From: Castellaniella sp049671645
GTDB lineage: Bacteria > Pseudomonadota > Gammaproteobacteria > Burkholderiales > Burkholderiaceae_B
NCBI RefSeq assembly: GCF_049671645.1
Contig: NZ_JBATVG010000002.1
Location: 15,749 to 79,748, forward strand
Direction: 5' to 3'
DNA: 64,000 nucleotides
In this document: positions 14,906-23,498 of the stretch, one piece after another
Layout: the number at the start of each line of letters is the position of its first letter
Position numbering within the stretch: position 1 is the stretch's first letter
The notes under the pieces: generated by a model
Seen by the model: the letters and a program-made list of their open reading frames with translations, nothing else
What the model was told of the DNA's origin: nothing
The model's database searches: none
Program-made: the position numbers and the translations under genes

Positions 14906-15550
14906 TCAGGGCGTGCCTTCGGTTTGGATGAACCGTGCCATGTCCATGATCGCCGCTTCTCGAAGCTGCAGGGCCCGGTTCGGGTTCAACGCTTGCAGCC
15001 AGGCGCGCTTGCGATTGTCAGCAGATGCGAGGTCACTCAGAGCGATGCGCTCTTGCGGCGCGCAGCACAGTGTGAAATCGCTTTTGCCATCCCAATCCAC
15101 AGTCACCGGAAAGCCGTGACGGCCCCAGGACAGGGGAAATGTGATGTCGATGATGATGTCTCCGTGGCCTAGATCGCAGGTCAGGAAATTATGGACGTCG
15201 TAGACCCGAGTGCCGATGGCGGATGCCCTGAACGCGTCTGAAAAATACGGCTGGCTGAAATCCATGAGATATGCAGCCATCCATAGTCGGGGGCTATAGC
15301 CCATCAGTGTCAGCCACTCATGTGCGGCAAGGTGCTTTGCCGAGCAGGTGCCTGTCCATTCGGATACGCAGGCTTCGGCGGTATTGCCGCCGTGCGGGCG
15401 AGCGTACGGCATGTCCCTCAGCGATAGGAGTACATGGCGTGGTGACGGGATATGGAGCGGGTCGTTCCTGCGGTCCGGCGTTGTCCGCAGGAACCGGTCT
15501 CGCCAGTAGTCCGGAAGTTGGGGAGTGGCGGGTGTGGGTTCTATATTCAT
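14906..15550 (-). CDS. Orphan transglutaminase-like (papain-fold) protein
   Basis: A 214-residue protein of unknown role. It has a plausible Cys-His-Asp catalytic triad: C69 in WTGTCSAKHL, H120 in YDVHNFLTCDL and D135 in GDIIIDITFPL. This order and the GTCSxKH context are typical of bacterial transglutaminase-like domains. There is no signal peptide or membrane segment, so it is probably cytoplasmic. The ATG at 15550 has no strong ribosome-binding sequence, and an upstream start at 15628 is possible. It lies next to vapBC in a stretch that looks accessory, which suggests lateral acquisition. Substrate and partner are unknown. Confidence 0.65.
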   Translation of the reverse strand: MNIEPTPATPQLPDYWRDRFLRTTPDRRNDPLHIPSPRHVLLSLRDMPYARPHGGNTAEACVSEWTGTCSAKHLAAHEWLTLMGYSPRLWMAAYLMDFSQPYFSDAFRASAIGTRVYDVHNFLTCDLGHGDIIIDITFPLSWGRHGFPVTVDWDGKSDFTLCCAPQERIALSDLASADNRKRAWLQALNPNRALQLREAAIMDMARFIQTEGTP

Positions 15551-15644
15551 GGCGTTGTTTCTGGCGGGGGCCGTGCACCGGTCCGGTCGCCATGGCGCGG
15601 TGCTGCCCCGGCGATCCGGATATACCACCGCAAGTGGTCACGGC

Positions 15645-16532
15645 TCAGTGCGGCAACTGATCCAGGGCCGCCTTCAGGTGCTGTCGCGCCTGTCCATCCA
15701 GCGATCTGAGCGGCAAGGGCAGGCAAGGCGACTGGACCAGGCCGAGGATTTCCGCCGCTGCTGCCGTCACCCGCAGGCTGCCGTGCTGCGCGAACAGCGC
15801 CCAGATCGGCGCCAAGCGATCTGATAGCCGGGTCGCTTCCTGCGGGTTCCCCGCCCGGGCGGCGCGGGTGATGTCCAATGTCAGCTGCGGGAACAGGCCG
15901 CCGATCACCGAATACCATGCCTCGCATCCCGCGTTCAGGCCCAGGGCCCCGAAGCCGTCGCCGCTGACGCCGATGGTCACGTGGGCGGGAATCAGCGCGC
16001 GCAGCCGCGCCACCCGCGCCTGCGCCGCTGCCGGATCGGCCGGCACGCCGGGGATCTTGATGGAGGCTACCTTGGACAGCTGGGCGATCCGGCCGTGCAG
16101 GGCATCGCTGAACTCGAAATGGGTCGTGCCGGGGTTGTCATACACGCACAACGGGATCGACAGGGCGCGGGTCACGGTCTCGTAGAGGCCGAATACTTCG
16201 TCGTCGGTCAGGCGCTGATAGGACATGGGAGCCAACAGGACGCCGCTGGCCCCGGCCGCCTGCGCGTCCTGTGCCAGCGCCAGCACGTCGCGCGTGCGCA
16301 GGGCGCCGATGCCGACCATGACGGGCACGCCGCCCGCATGCCGGACGGCAAGCTGCGTCGTACGCAAGCGTTCGGCGCGGGACAGGTAGGCGTAGCTGCC
16401 GGTCGAGCCCAGCGCGCCGATGGAATCCACTCCCGCCTGGGCCAGACGCTCGATCAGGCGGATGTACGCCGCCTCGTCGATGCCGTTCTCGGACATCGGG
16501 GTCAGGGGAAAAGCGCTCAAGCCGGAGAACAT
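15645..16532 (-). CDS. DapA-family (dihydrodipicolinate synthase/NAL) aldolase
   Basis: A 295-residue class I aldolase TIM barrel. The Schiff-base lysine is K159 in VASIKIPG, the proton-relay tyrosine Y131 in CVYDNPG, and the carboxylate-binding loop is GSTGSY (42-47). It resembles members with assorted keto-acid substrates rather than the true DapA: the loop has GSTGSY instead of GTTGE, and there is no lysine-pathway neighbour. Assigning a substrate would be a guess. It is followed on the same strand, after a 42-nt gap, by the gshA stop, so both may be one unit. Confidence 0.85.
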   Translation of the reverse strand: MFSGLSAFPLTPMSENGIDEAAYIRLIERLAQAGVDSIGALGSTGSYAYLSRAERLRTTQLAVRHAGGVPVMVGIGALRTRDVLALAQDAQAAGASGVLLAPMSYQRLTDDEVFGLYETVTRALSIPLCVYDNPGTTHFEFSDALHGRIAQLSKVASIKIPGVPADPAAAQARVARLRALIPAHVTIGVSGDGFGALGLNAGCEAWYSVIGGLFPQLTLDITRAARAGNPQEATRLSDRLAPIWALFAQHGSLRVTAAAAEILGLVQSPCLPLPLRSLDGQARQHLKAALDQLPH

Positions 16533-16574
16533 GATTTTTCCATCCTGAAGTTGTGGGTCGGGACGCCGTTGCGT

Positions 16575-18143
16575 TCAGGCCGCCTTCACCAGCGCCGCGT
16601 GAAACCGGGCGACGTAGTCTTCGAAGCCTTCCGTGTCCGAGGCTTCCAGGGCTGCCTGTTCGGCCAGGGAGTCCTGGGCGGCCTGATCGTAGGCGGCCAG
16701 GGTATCGGCCTGAAGCCCGCGAGCCTGTAAAGCCGCCCAATGAGCCTGGCTTTGCGCCAGGGTCCAATCGTGGAATTCCTGGCCGCTGTCGCGCAGTGCC
16801 GCCAGCAGGCGAGCCGAAGGCGTGGCGTCCGGCTTCTGGACCTTTTGGTGCTGTTGATCCAGCGTGTCCATGTGCCGGGCATCGCCCGAGCGCTGGTCCA
16901 GCAGTTCCGCGTAGGGCGCGATGCCGGTCAGGATGCGGTCCGCCCAATCTTGCAGTTCGACGGCCTGGCCTTCGCGCATGAGCCGCAGGCCGGGCCGGCG
17001 CCCTTCGCGGGCGACCAGGGCGAAATTCGCCTGGCTTTCCTGGCAGGTGCCGGGCGCGGGGAACAGGGGGCTGTCTTCCAGGGCGCAGTACAGCAGGAAG
17101 GCGTCCAGGAAGCGGCTGGTGTCCGCGGAGATGCCCGCAGGTTCCCAGGGGTCGATGTCCATGCAGCGCACTTCCACGTACTGGATGCCGCGCTGGTGCA
17201 GGATGGTATTGGGTCGTTCGCAGCGCCCGGCGGTCTGTTTGGGCCGGATCGTGGCGTAGTACTCGTTTTCGATCTGCAGGATGTTGGTGTTCAACTGGAT
17301 GCGCTGGCCGTCGCGATGGGTGCCGATGGCCTCGTAGGCGGGCCAGGGCGTGGTGACCGCGGTGTGGATGCGCGCCGTGAAGGTATCCAGATCGTTATAG
17401 CAAAGGTGCAGTTCGGACTGTGTAGGGTTCTTGTAGCCCAGGTCGCTCATGCGCAGGCTGGTGGCCCAGGGCAGGCAGTAGGTGTCGGGGCTCAGGTGGG
17501 TCAGCTGGGCTTCCAGGCCGGCGTTCTGCAGGAAGCTGCGCGACATGGCGGGCGAGGCGCCGAACAGGTACATCAGCAGCCACGAATGCCGCATGAAATT
17601 GCGGATCAGGCCCATGTAGCCCGCATTGCGCCGTTCCTTCGGGGTGCTGCCGGGCGTCAGGAAATCCCAGGCCTGCTCCGGCAGGGAGAAGTTGTAATGC
17701 ACCCCCGCGATGCATTGCATGATCTTGCCGTAGCGCCAGGCAAGGCCCTGGCGGTAGACATGCTTGAGCATGCCGGTGTTGGACGTGCCGTACCAGGCGA
17801 CCGGAATGTCGGCCTGCGCCGGCAGGTGAGCCGGCATGGATTGGTTCCAGATGGCTTCGCCGGGATTGCGCAGCGCCACAAACGTGTGGATATCGGTCAG
17901 TTCCCCGATCAGGGCGTCGGGTGACGCATCCGGGCTGGTGACCAGTTCCAGCAGGGCTTCGGAATAGTCCGTGGTGATGTGCGGGTTGGTCAGCGCCGCA
18001 CCCAGCGATTCGGGGTGCGGCGTGCGCGCCAGCGTCCCCCCGGTATCCACCCGCAAGCCTTCTTTCTCGATGCCGCGCCGGATCGTGCGCAGAAGCTCGG
18101 GGTGGGCAGCCAGCAGGCTGCGCCGGTCGAAGGCCAGGGTCAT
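16575..18143 (-). CDS. gshA: Glutamate-cysteine ligase
   Basis: Joins glutamate and cysteine as the first and rate-limiting step of glutathione synthesis in the cytoplasm. The 522-residue length matches the E. coli-type (class I) enzyme. Recognisable blocks are RRGIEKEGLRV at the N-terminus, TTDYSEALLELVT, YGTSNTGMLKHVYRQGLAWRYGKIMQCIAGVHYNFSLP and QYVEVRCMDIDPWEPAGI. The N-terminus is well placed at 18143. A LuxR-type HTH gene sits 36 nt upstream on the same strand, so the two may share a transcript. No gshB is in the window. Confidence 0.95.
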   Translation of the reverse strand: MTLAFDRRSLLAAHPELLRTIRRGIEKEGLRVDTGGTLARTPHPESLGAALTNPHITTDYSEALLELVTSPDASPDALIGELTDIHTFVALRNPGEAIWNQSMPAHLPAQADIPVAWYGTSNTGMLKHVYRQGLAWRYGKIMQCIAGVHYNFSLPEQAWDFLTPGSTPKERRNAGYMGLIRNFMRHSWLLMYLFGASPAMSRSFLQNAGLEAQLTHLSPDTYCLPWATSLRMSDLGYKNPTQSELHLCYNDLDTFTARIHTAVTTPWPAYEAIGTHRDGQRIQLNTNILQIENEYYATIRPKQTAGRCERPNTILHQRGIQYVEVRCMDIDPWEPAGISADTSRFLDAFLLYCALEDSPLFPAPGTCQESQANFALVAREGRRPGLRLMREGQAVELQDWADRILTGIAPYAELLDQRSGDARHMDTLDQQHQKVQKPDATPSARLLAALRDSGQEFHDWTLAQSQAHWAALQARGLQADTLAAYDQAAQDSLAEQAALEASDTEGFEDYVARFHAALVKAA

Positions 18144-18179
18144 GATAAACGGTACCGGGTTGGTCTGGATAAACCGATT

Positions 18180-18509
18180 TTAGCTGACGTAGGGAATCGG
18201 CCCGGCGCTGCGTCGAAGGCAGGGCGGCGCGGGGTCCGGCTTGTCGGGGCGGTAGTCCGGCAGCGGGCGGCGGGGGGATTTTTCCGCCGGCCCTGTTCGG
18301 GCGAATTTGTCCAGATCCAGCAATTGGCGCTGCAGGGCCTGCGTGATGGCGGCCTGGCGCGACCTGACCCCCAGCTTGTCGCACGAATTGGCAATATGGA
18401 AATTGGCTGTCCGTTCGGTGATTCCCAGGATACGGCCCATTTCCCAGCTGGTCTTCCCTTGGGATGCCCAGTACAGGCAGTCATGTTCGCGAGCGGTCAG
18501 TTGTGTCAT
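18180..18509 (-). CDS. Stand-alone LuxR-type (GerE) HTH regulator
   Basis: A 109-residue protein that is essentially only a LuxR/GerE DNA-binding domain: LTAREHDCLYWASQGKTSWEMGRILGITERTANFHIANSCDKLGVRSRQAAITQAL, followed by a Pro/Arg-rich tail. The WASQGKTSWEM sequence is most like the C-terminal domain of acyl-homoserine-lactone receptors, yet the ligand-binding domain is absent. The ATG at 18509 has a GGAG eight bases upstream and is preferred over ATG 18521. The gene lies between gshA (same strand, downstream) and the divergent metX gene. It could regulate either; no target is shown. Truncation of a longer LuxR gene is possible. Confidence 0.8.
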   Translation of the reverse strand: MTQLTAREHDCLYWASQGKTSWEMGRILGITERTANFHIANSCDKLGVRSRQAAITQALQRQLLDLDKFARTGPAEKSPRRPLPDYRPDKPDPAPPCLRRSAGPIPYVS

Positions 18510-18781
18510 GGTGGTCTCCATAGAGATATTGTTATTGGCTACTGCGCCTATACGTGAGCGAATGTATCACGAAGCCTTCATGGGGTTGTCACAGGAAACA
18601 GGGTGTTTTGTCCGTTCTGACAGGGTCTGCGGCGAGGCCGGGGAGCAGCGCGCAAGGCGACGGATTTCGAACGGCGCGCAGGGCGCCAAGCCCTGGGCGC
18701 AGTGCTAGAATGAACAACGACTTGGCGCCGATTTGCCTGATCCGCTTGCGGGCGCTCCATAAATCCAGCTAAAGAGGTCCT

Positions 18782-20029
18782 ATGACCACCATCGCCGTTT
18801 CTCCCGATCCCGCCGCGGCCGATCCCGCCGCCTCCCTTCGCCCTCCCGTGCCAACGGGCAGCGTCGGCTATGTGTCTCCGCAGTTCCTGTCTTTCGACGA
18901 ACCGCTCACCCTGTCCAGCGGCCAGGTGCTGCCGTCCTATACCCTGGCAGTGGAAACCTATGGCGAGCTGAACGCCCAGCGCAGCAATGCCGTACTGGTC
19001 TGCCATGCCCTGAATGCATCGCACCATGTGGCGGGCATGGATGCCGATCAGCCGGATCAGATCGGCTGGTGGGACAATATGGTCGGCCCCGGGAAGGCCG
19101 TCGATACCGATCGTTTTTTCGTCATCGGCGTCAATAATCTGGGATCTTGTTTCGGCTCGACCGGACCCACCACGCTCGATCCCGATACCGGCAAGCCCTG
19201 GGGCGCCGCGTTTCCCCTGCTGACGGTGGAAGACTGGGTGCGGGCGCAGGCTCGGGTGGCCGATCATTTCGGCATCGACCGGTTCGCCGCCGTGATGGGC
19301 GGGTCCTTGGGCGGCATGCAGGCGCTCAGTTGGGCGATCACCTGCCCCGAACGGGTGGGGGACTGCATCGTGGTGGCCAGCACGGCCCGCCTGACGGCCC
19401 AGAACATCGCCTTCAACGAAGTCGCCCGCCGCGCCATCCTGACCGATCCGGACTTTCACGATGGGGATTACTACACACATGGCACGGTGCCCGCGCATGG
19501 GTTGTCGGTGGCGCGCATGGTGGGACACATCACCTATCAGTCAGACGAGGTCATGGCTGCCAAATTCGGGCGCGCCCAGCGCGCGCCCAATGCCAATGGC
19601 GATTACCGCTATAACTATGACGTCGAATTCGAGGTCGAGTCCTATCTGCGGCATCAGGGGGAAAAATTTTCCCGCCGCTTCGATGCCAATACCTATCTGC
19701 TGCTGACGCGCGCTCTGGATTATTTCGATCCGGCCCGGTCGACAGGCGGCGACCTGGCCCTGGCGCTGTCCCCGGCCCGGGCGCGGTTTCTGCTGGTGTC
19801 TTTTTCCACGGACTGGCGTTTTGCGCCGGAGCATTCCCGCGAAATCGCGCAGGCCCTGCTGAAAAACCGGCGGGAAGTCACCTATGCCGAGATCGATGCC
19901 CCGCACGGCCACGACGCTTTCCTGCTGGGGGACGTGCGCTATCACGCCATTGTGCAGGGCTATTACGATCAGATTGCGCAGCGCCTGGGCCTGGGCGAAC
20001 GACGCCGGACGACGGGGGTGTTGGCATGA
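18782..20029 (+). CDS. metX: Homoserine O-acyltransferase (MetX family)
   Basis: Acylates homoserine on the way to methionine. The 415-residue alpha/beta-hydrolase-fold enzyme shows the nucleophile S175 in MGGSLGGMQAL, the aspartate in VSFSTDWRFAPEHS and the histidine in DAPHGHDAFLL. Many betaproteobacterial MetX enzymes use succinyl-CoA rather than acetyl-CoA, so acyl specificity should not be read from the name. AGAGG precedes the ATG. The ATGA overlap with metW forms the well-known metXW operon. No recognisable SAM riboswitch was seen in the 272 nt upstream. Confidence 0.95.
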   Translation: MTTIAVSPDPAAADPAASLRPPVPTGSVGYVSPQFLSFDEPLTLSSGQVLPSYTLAVETYGELNAQRSNAVLVCHALNASHHVAGMDADQPDQIGWWDNMVGPGKAVDTDRFFVIGVNNLGSCFGSTGPTTLDPDTGKPWGAAFPLLTVEDWVRAQARVADHFGIDRFAAVMGGSLGGMQALSWAITCPERVGDCIVVASTARLTAQNIAFNEVARRAILTDPDFHDGDYYTHGTVPAHGLSVARMVGHITYQSDEVMAAKFGRAQRAPNANGDYRYNYDVEFEVESYLRHQGEKFSRRFDANTYLLLTRALDYFDPARSTGGDLALALSPARARFLLVSFSTDWRFAPEHSREIAQALLKNRREVTYAEIDAPHGHDAFLLGDVRYHAIVQGYYDQIAQRLGLGERRRTTGVLA

Positions 20030-20700
20030 GCACGCCAGTCGCCGCTCCGGCGCGCGCCCCCCTGCAGGCGTCTTCGGCCGGCATCGGGCAGCAGGACGAC
20101 GGCGCGCCGCGCATCGACCTGCTGCGCATCGCCCAGTGGATCGCCCCCGGCAGCCGGGTGCTGGATCTGGGGTGCGCCGACGGTTATCTGCTGTCGTACC
20201 TGCAAAATACCCGCCAGGTGCAGGGGGCGGGGGTGGAATTGGACGATGACCGGGTGATCGCCGCCGTGCGGCGCGGGGTCCGGGTGATCCAGCAAAACCT
20301 GGAAGAAGGCCTGGCCCTGTTCGACGACCAGCAGTTCGATACCGTGGTGCTGTCGCAGACCCTGCAGTCCATGCATCACACCGAGCACATCCTGCACGAG
20401 ATGGCGCGGGTGGCCCGGTACGGCATCGTGTCCTTTCCCAACTTCGGCTACTGGCCGCATGGCTGGTCGATCCTGCGCGGACGCATGCCGGTCAACGACC
20501 AGATGCCTTATCAGTGGTACGACACCCCCAACATCCATTTGTGCACCCTGAGGGACTTCCAGTTGCTGGCCGCCCAACTGGGTTTGCGCATCACGCATCT
20601 GGCTACGTTCCGAGGCGAAACTGAGGTCCACTGGCTGCGCGGCTGGCGCAGTACGCTGGCGGTCTACCGCTTCGAATCGCCCATGGGCAGGCAGGGATGA
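20026..20700 (+). CDS. metW: Methionine biosynthesis protein MetW
   Basis: A 224-residue class I methyltransferase-fold protein that partners MetX; in studied bacteria MetW is required for or enhances homoserine acylation. Visible features are the SAM-like glycine motif VLDLGCADGYLL, the LSQTLQSMHH segment typical of MetW, and SFPNFGYWPHGWSILRGRMPVNDQMPYQWYDTPNIHLCT. It overlaps metX upstream and the AmpG-like gene downstream by ATGA, so the three genes are translationally coupled. Confidence 0.93.
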   Translation: MSTPVAAPARAPLQASSAGIGQQDDGAPRIDLLRIAQWIAPGSRVLDLGCADGYLLSYLQNTRQVQGAGVELDDDRVIAAVRRGVRVIQQNLEEGLALFDDQQFDTVVLSQTLQSMHHTEHILHEMARVARYGIVSFPNFGYWPHGWSILRGRMPVNDQMPYQWYDTPNIHLCTLRDFQLLAAQLGLRITHLATFRGETEVHWLRGWRSTLAVYRFESPMGRQG

Positions 20701-21944
20701 CGGACGGCTGGCGTGTCTATGGTCGCCGGCGCGTTGCTCCCCTGTTGGTGCTGGGCTTTGCCAGCGGCCTGCCGCTGGCGCTGACGACCGGCACGCTGCA
20801 GGCCTGGGCCACGGTGGAACAGGTGTCCCTGCAAAGCATCGGTTTTCTGACGCTGGCCGGCACCGCCTACACGCTGAAGTTTCTATGGGCCCCGCTGGTG
20901 GACCGTTTTGCGCCTCCGTGGCTGGGACGACGGCGCGGCTGGGTATTCCTGACCCAATGGCTGCTGGCGGCGTCAATCGCCGCCATGGGGTTCTTTTCCC
21001 CGGGCCCCGAATTGCAGACGCTGGCCTTGCTGGCGGTGTGGGTGGCCTTCCTGTCGGCGACCCAGGATATCGCTTTCGATGCCTACAGCACGGATGTCCT
21101 GCGCCATGAGGAGCGGGCGGCGGGGGCGGCGTTGAAAGTCATGGGCTACCGTCTGGCCATGGTGGTGTCCGGGGGGCTGGCCCTGATCCTGGCCGACCAG
21201 TGGCTCGGTTGGGGGAGAACCTACATGCTGATGGGCGCATTGATGGCGCTGGCGTCGTTGGCGACCCTGTGGGCGCCCGAACCGGAACATGCCGCGCAGC
21301 CGCCCCGGGATCTCCAGCAAGCCGTCATCGCGCCTCTGCGGGAATTTTTCGGACGGCCCGGCGCTTGGACGATTCTGCTGCTGATCGTGCTCTACAAACT
21401 GGGGGATGCCTTTGCGGGCGCCTTGTCCACGACTTTTCTGATCCGGGGCGCCGGCTTCGACGTTACCGAGGTCGGCATGGTGAACAAGGTCTTTGGCCTG
21501 GTGGCCACCATCATCGGCGCCCTGGCGGGCGGCGGCCTGATGACGCGCCTGGGCCTGTACCGCGCCCTGATGGCCTTTGGCCTGCTGCAGGCGGTGTCCA
21601 ACCTGGGCTACTGGATGCTGGCCGTGACTCCGCCGCACCTGTATTCGATGGCGGTGGTCGTGGCGGTGGAAAACCTGTGCGGAGGTCTGGGCACGGCCGC
21701 CTTTGTCGCCCTGCTGATGGCCCTGTGCCGCCAGCAGTTTTCCGCCACGCAATTCGCCTTGCTGTCGGCCTTGTCCGCCGTGGGTCGGACGTATCTGGCC
21801 GGGCCGCTGACGCCTGTTTTCGTCGAGCATCTGGGTTGGCCGGCGTTTTTCGTCATGACGGTGGCCATCGCCCTGCCGGGCCTGTTGCTGCTGTGGTGGA
21901 TGCGCGGGCTGATCGGACGGCTGGATGAGGATCCGGCTGCCTGA
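20697..21944 (+). CDS. AmpG-like muropeptide permease (MFS)
   Basis: A 415-residue inner-membrane carrier with about 12-14 helices. It matches the AmpG family: LLVLGFASGLPLALTTGTLQAW at the N-terminus, FLWAPLVDRFAPPWLGRRRGWV and SATQDIAFDAYSTDVL. AmpG imports anhydro-muropeptides for cell-wall recycling, which fits the presence of mpl (61.5 kb) in this window. Coupling to metXW by a 4-base overlap is a positional feature without obvious functional meaning. Confidence 0.85.
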   Translation: MTDGWRVYGRRRVAPLLVLGFASGLPLALTTGTLQAWATVEQVSLQSIGFLTLAGTAYTLKFLWAPLVDRFAPPWLGRRRGWVFLTQWLLAASIAAMGFFSPGPELQTLALLAVWVAFLSATQDIAFDAYSTDVLRHEERAAGAALKVMGYRLAMVVSGGLALILADQWLGWGRTYMLMGALMALASLATLWAPEPEHAAQPPRDLQQAVIAPLREFFGRPGAWTILLLIVLYKLGDAFAGALSTTFLIRGAGFDVTEVGMVNKVFGLVATIIGALAGGGLMTRLGLYRALMAFGLLQAVSNLGYWMLAVTPPHLYSMAVVVAVENLCGGLGTAAFVALLMALCRQQFSATQFALLSALSAVGRTYLAGPLTPVFVEHLGWPAFFVMTVAIALPGLLLLWWMRGLIGRLDEDPAA

Positions 21945-21992
21945 TGGGATCAGCGCTATCGTTGGAATGTCTCTTCAGAACTATTTTGCTAT

Positions 21993-22008
21993 TGTTTGTC
22001 GTCAAACA
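21993..22008. promoter_or_regulatory. TGTTTG-N4-CAAACA dyad, candidate operator
   Basis: A 6-nt-arm perfect inverted repeat around TCGT, 63 nt before the start of the SBF-like transporter gene and inside the 126-nt gap after the AmpG-like gene. Confidence 0.35.
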
Positions 22009-22070
22009 TGTGTTGGCGCTTCGTCTATCCTCGGCCTTCAAAGCACCGGACCGTTGGAGCATTCTTTGTC

Positions 22071-23081
22071 ATGGTATCGAAATTACGCCTGCTGTTTGAC
22101 CGCTTCACCCTGATCCTGATTGCCGTCGTCGTAGCGGCAACGTTGCTGCCCGCGCATGGTCGGGGTGCAGTCTTTTTCGAATGGCTGACGGCGGCCGCCA
22201 TCGCGCTGCTGTTCTTCCTGCATGGCGCAAAGCTGTCACGTGATGCCATCATCGCCGGGGCCACGCACTGGCGTCTGCATGGGGTGATCTTCGCCTGGAC
22301 GTTCATCATCTTTCCGATCCTGGGCTGGCTGTCGCGGCCCGTCCTGGTGCCGCTGTTGGGGGAACCTCTGTACGTGGGCATGCTGTATCTGTGCGTGCTG
22401 CCGGGCACGGTGCAGTCGGCGATCGCCTTCACGTCGATTGCCCGGGGCAACGTGCCGGCGGCGGTATGCGCCGCGTCCGCGTCCAGCATCGTCGGCATCG
22501 TCATCACCCCGCTGCTGCTGCAGTTGCTGCTGCAGACCGATACGTCAGCGCTGGACAGCAGTTCCCTGCTGTCTTCGATCCTGCGCATCGGCCAGCAGAT
22601 TTTCCTGCCGTTCGTCGCCGGGCATCTGATGCGGCCCGTGATCGGCCGCTGGATGGATCGCCACCGCAAGCTGGTCACCAGCGTGGATCAGAGTTCCATC
22701 CTGCTGGTGGTATATACGGCCTTCAGCGAGTCGGTGGTCGCGGGCCTCTGGCATCAGGTGGCCCCTCAATCGCTGGTGCTGCTGGTGATCTGCTGCGTCG
22801 TCTTGCTGGCCGTCGTGCTGGTGCTCAATACCTGGTCCACCCGCAAGCTGGGGTTCAAGCGGGCCGATGAAGTCACCATTGTCTTCTGCGGTTCGAAAAA
22901 GAGCATGGCCACCGGCGTGCCGATGGCCGGCGTGCTGTTCAGCGCCAGCGCCATCGGGCCGGTGCTGTTGCCGCTCATGATCTTCCACCAGATCCAGCTG
23001 ATGGTGTGCGCGGTCCTGGCGCAGAACTATCAGCGTCAGGATGATGATCAGGTCCGCCATCGGCGGCGCGCGCCCGCCTGA
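22071..23081 (+). CDS. SBF-like (bile acid:sodium symporter superfamily) transporter
   Basis: A 336-residue inner-membrane protein of the YfeH/SBF-like branch. About ten hydrophobic helices are visible. Conserved stretches are LFFLHGAKLSRDAIIAG, YLCVLPGTVQSAIAFTSIARGN and the second-half EVTIVFCGSKKSMATGVPMAGVLF, typical of this branch. The substrate is unknown; bile acids are not implied. ATG 22071 begins the first helix; upstream in-frame ATGs add implausible sequence. A strong bidirectional terminator follows. Confidence 0.87.
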   Translation: MVSKLRLLFDRFTLILIAVVVAATLLPAHGRGAVFFEWLTAAAIALLFFLHGAKLSRDAIIAGATHWRLHGVIFAWTFIIFPILGWLSRPVLVPLLGEPLYVGMLYLCVLPGTVQSAIAFTSIARGNVPAAVCAASASSIVGIVITPLLLQLLLQTDTSALDSSSLLSSILRIGQQIFLPFVAGHLMRPVIGRWMDRHRKLVTSVDQSSILLVVYTAFSESVVAGLWHQVAPQSLVLLVICCVVLLAVVLVLNTWSTRKLGFKRADEVTIVFCGSKKSMATGVPMAGVLFSASAIGPVLLPLMIFHQIQLMVCAVLAQNYQRQDDDQVRHRRRAPA

Positions 23082-23137
23082 TCGAGGCGTCGCATCGGTC
23101 AGGCGACCGAGGCCGCGCCGATGAGTGTCCGGACAAG

Positions 23138-23166
23138 AAAAAACCCCGCATATAGCGGGGTTTTTC
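23138..23166. terminator. Bidirectional intrinsic terminator
   Basis: AAAACCCCGC and GCGGGGTTTT form a perfect stem with an ATATA loop (23150-23154), with A- and T-runs on either side. It serves the transporter (+) and the YjfB-like gene (-). Confidence 0.92.
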
Positions 23167-23210
23167 GTTTCGCAGCCTGCCGTCCAGGACGGCAATCCGG
23201 CTCGCCGGGA

Positions 23211-23414
23211 TCAGGCCGTCGTGTGCAGCAAAGTGCCCACGGCGCCGCCGTTGGCCAACTGCGGCACGCTGGGAACGGAATTCACCAGGCTGAGAATGGT
23301 GTTGGACTGGCCGTCCAGAACCTTGCGCAGCAGCAGATTCTGCTTTTCCTGCATCATGGACCAGTTTTGCAGGCCGGATGCGGCGGCAACGGCGCTTTCG
23401 ACGGAATCGGACAT
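23211..23414 (-). CDS. YjfB-like small protein (putative motility protein family)
   Basis: A 67-residue protein resembling the YjfB family: an N-terminal SAVAAASG segment, then a long helix QEKQNLLLRKVLDGQSNTILSLVNSVP. These short proteins are annotated as putative motility proteins in flagellated bacteria, but their function is not established. GGAG lies eight bases before the ATG. No flagellar gene is nearby. It ends before the shared terminator at 23138. Confidence 0.65.
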   Translation of the reverse strand: MSDSVESAVAAASGLQNWSMMQEKQNLLLRKVLDGQSNTILSLVNSVPSVPQLANGGAVGTLLHTTA

Positions 23415-23498
23415 GGAAGAGCTCCAGAGATATCTGACGTCAGTATAACAATTTCAGTGGATCATGACGGAAATGATCCGGTTTTTGCATGCAAGGCG

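Noticed and set aside
14744..15172. 142-codon plus-strand frame opposite the transglutaminase-like gene
   Set aside because: Overlaps a better-supported minus-strand gene with a catalytic triad; no recognisable domain.
16740..17924. 394-codon frame opposite gshA
   Set aside because: Antisense shadow of gshA with Gly/Gln/Val-rich translation.
18510..18781. Possible SAM-type riboswitch before metX
   Set aside because: I looked for SAM-I or SAM/SAH-type core elements and saw none; only ordinary spacer and a ribosome-binding site.
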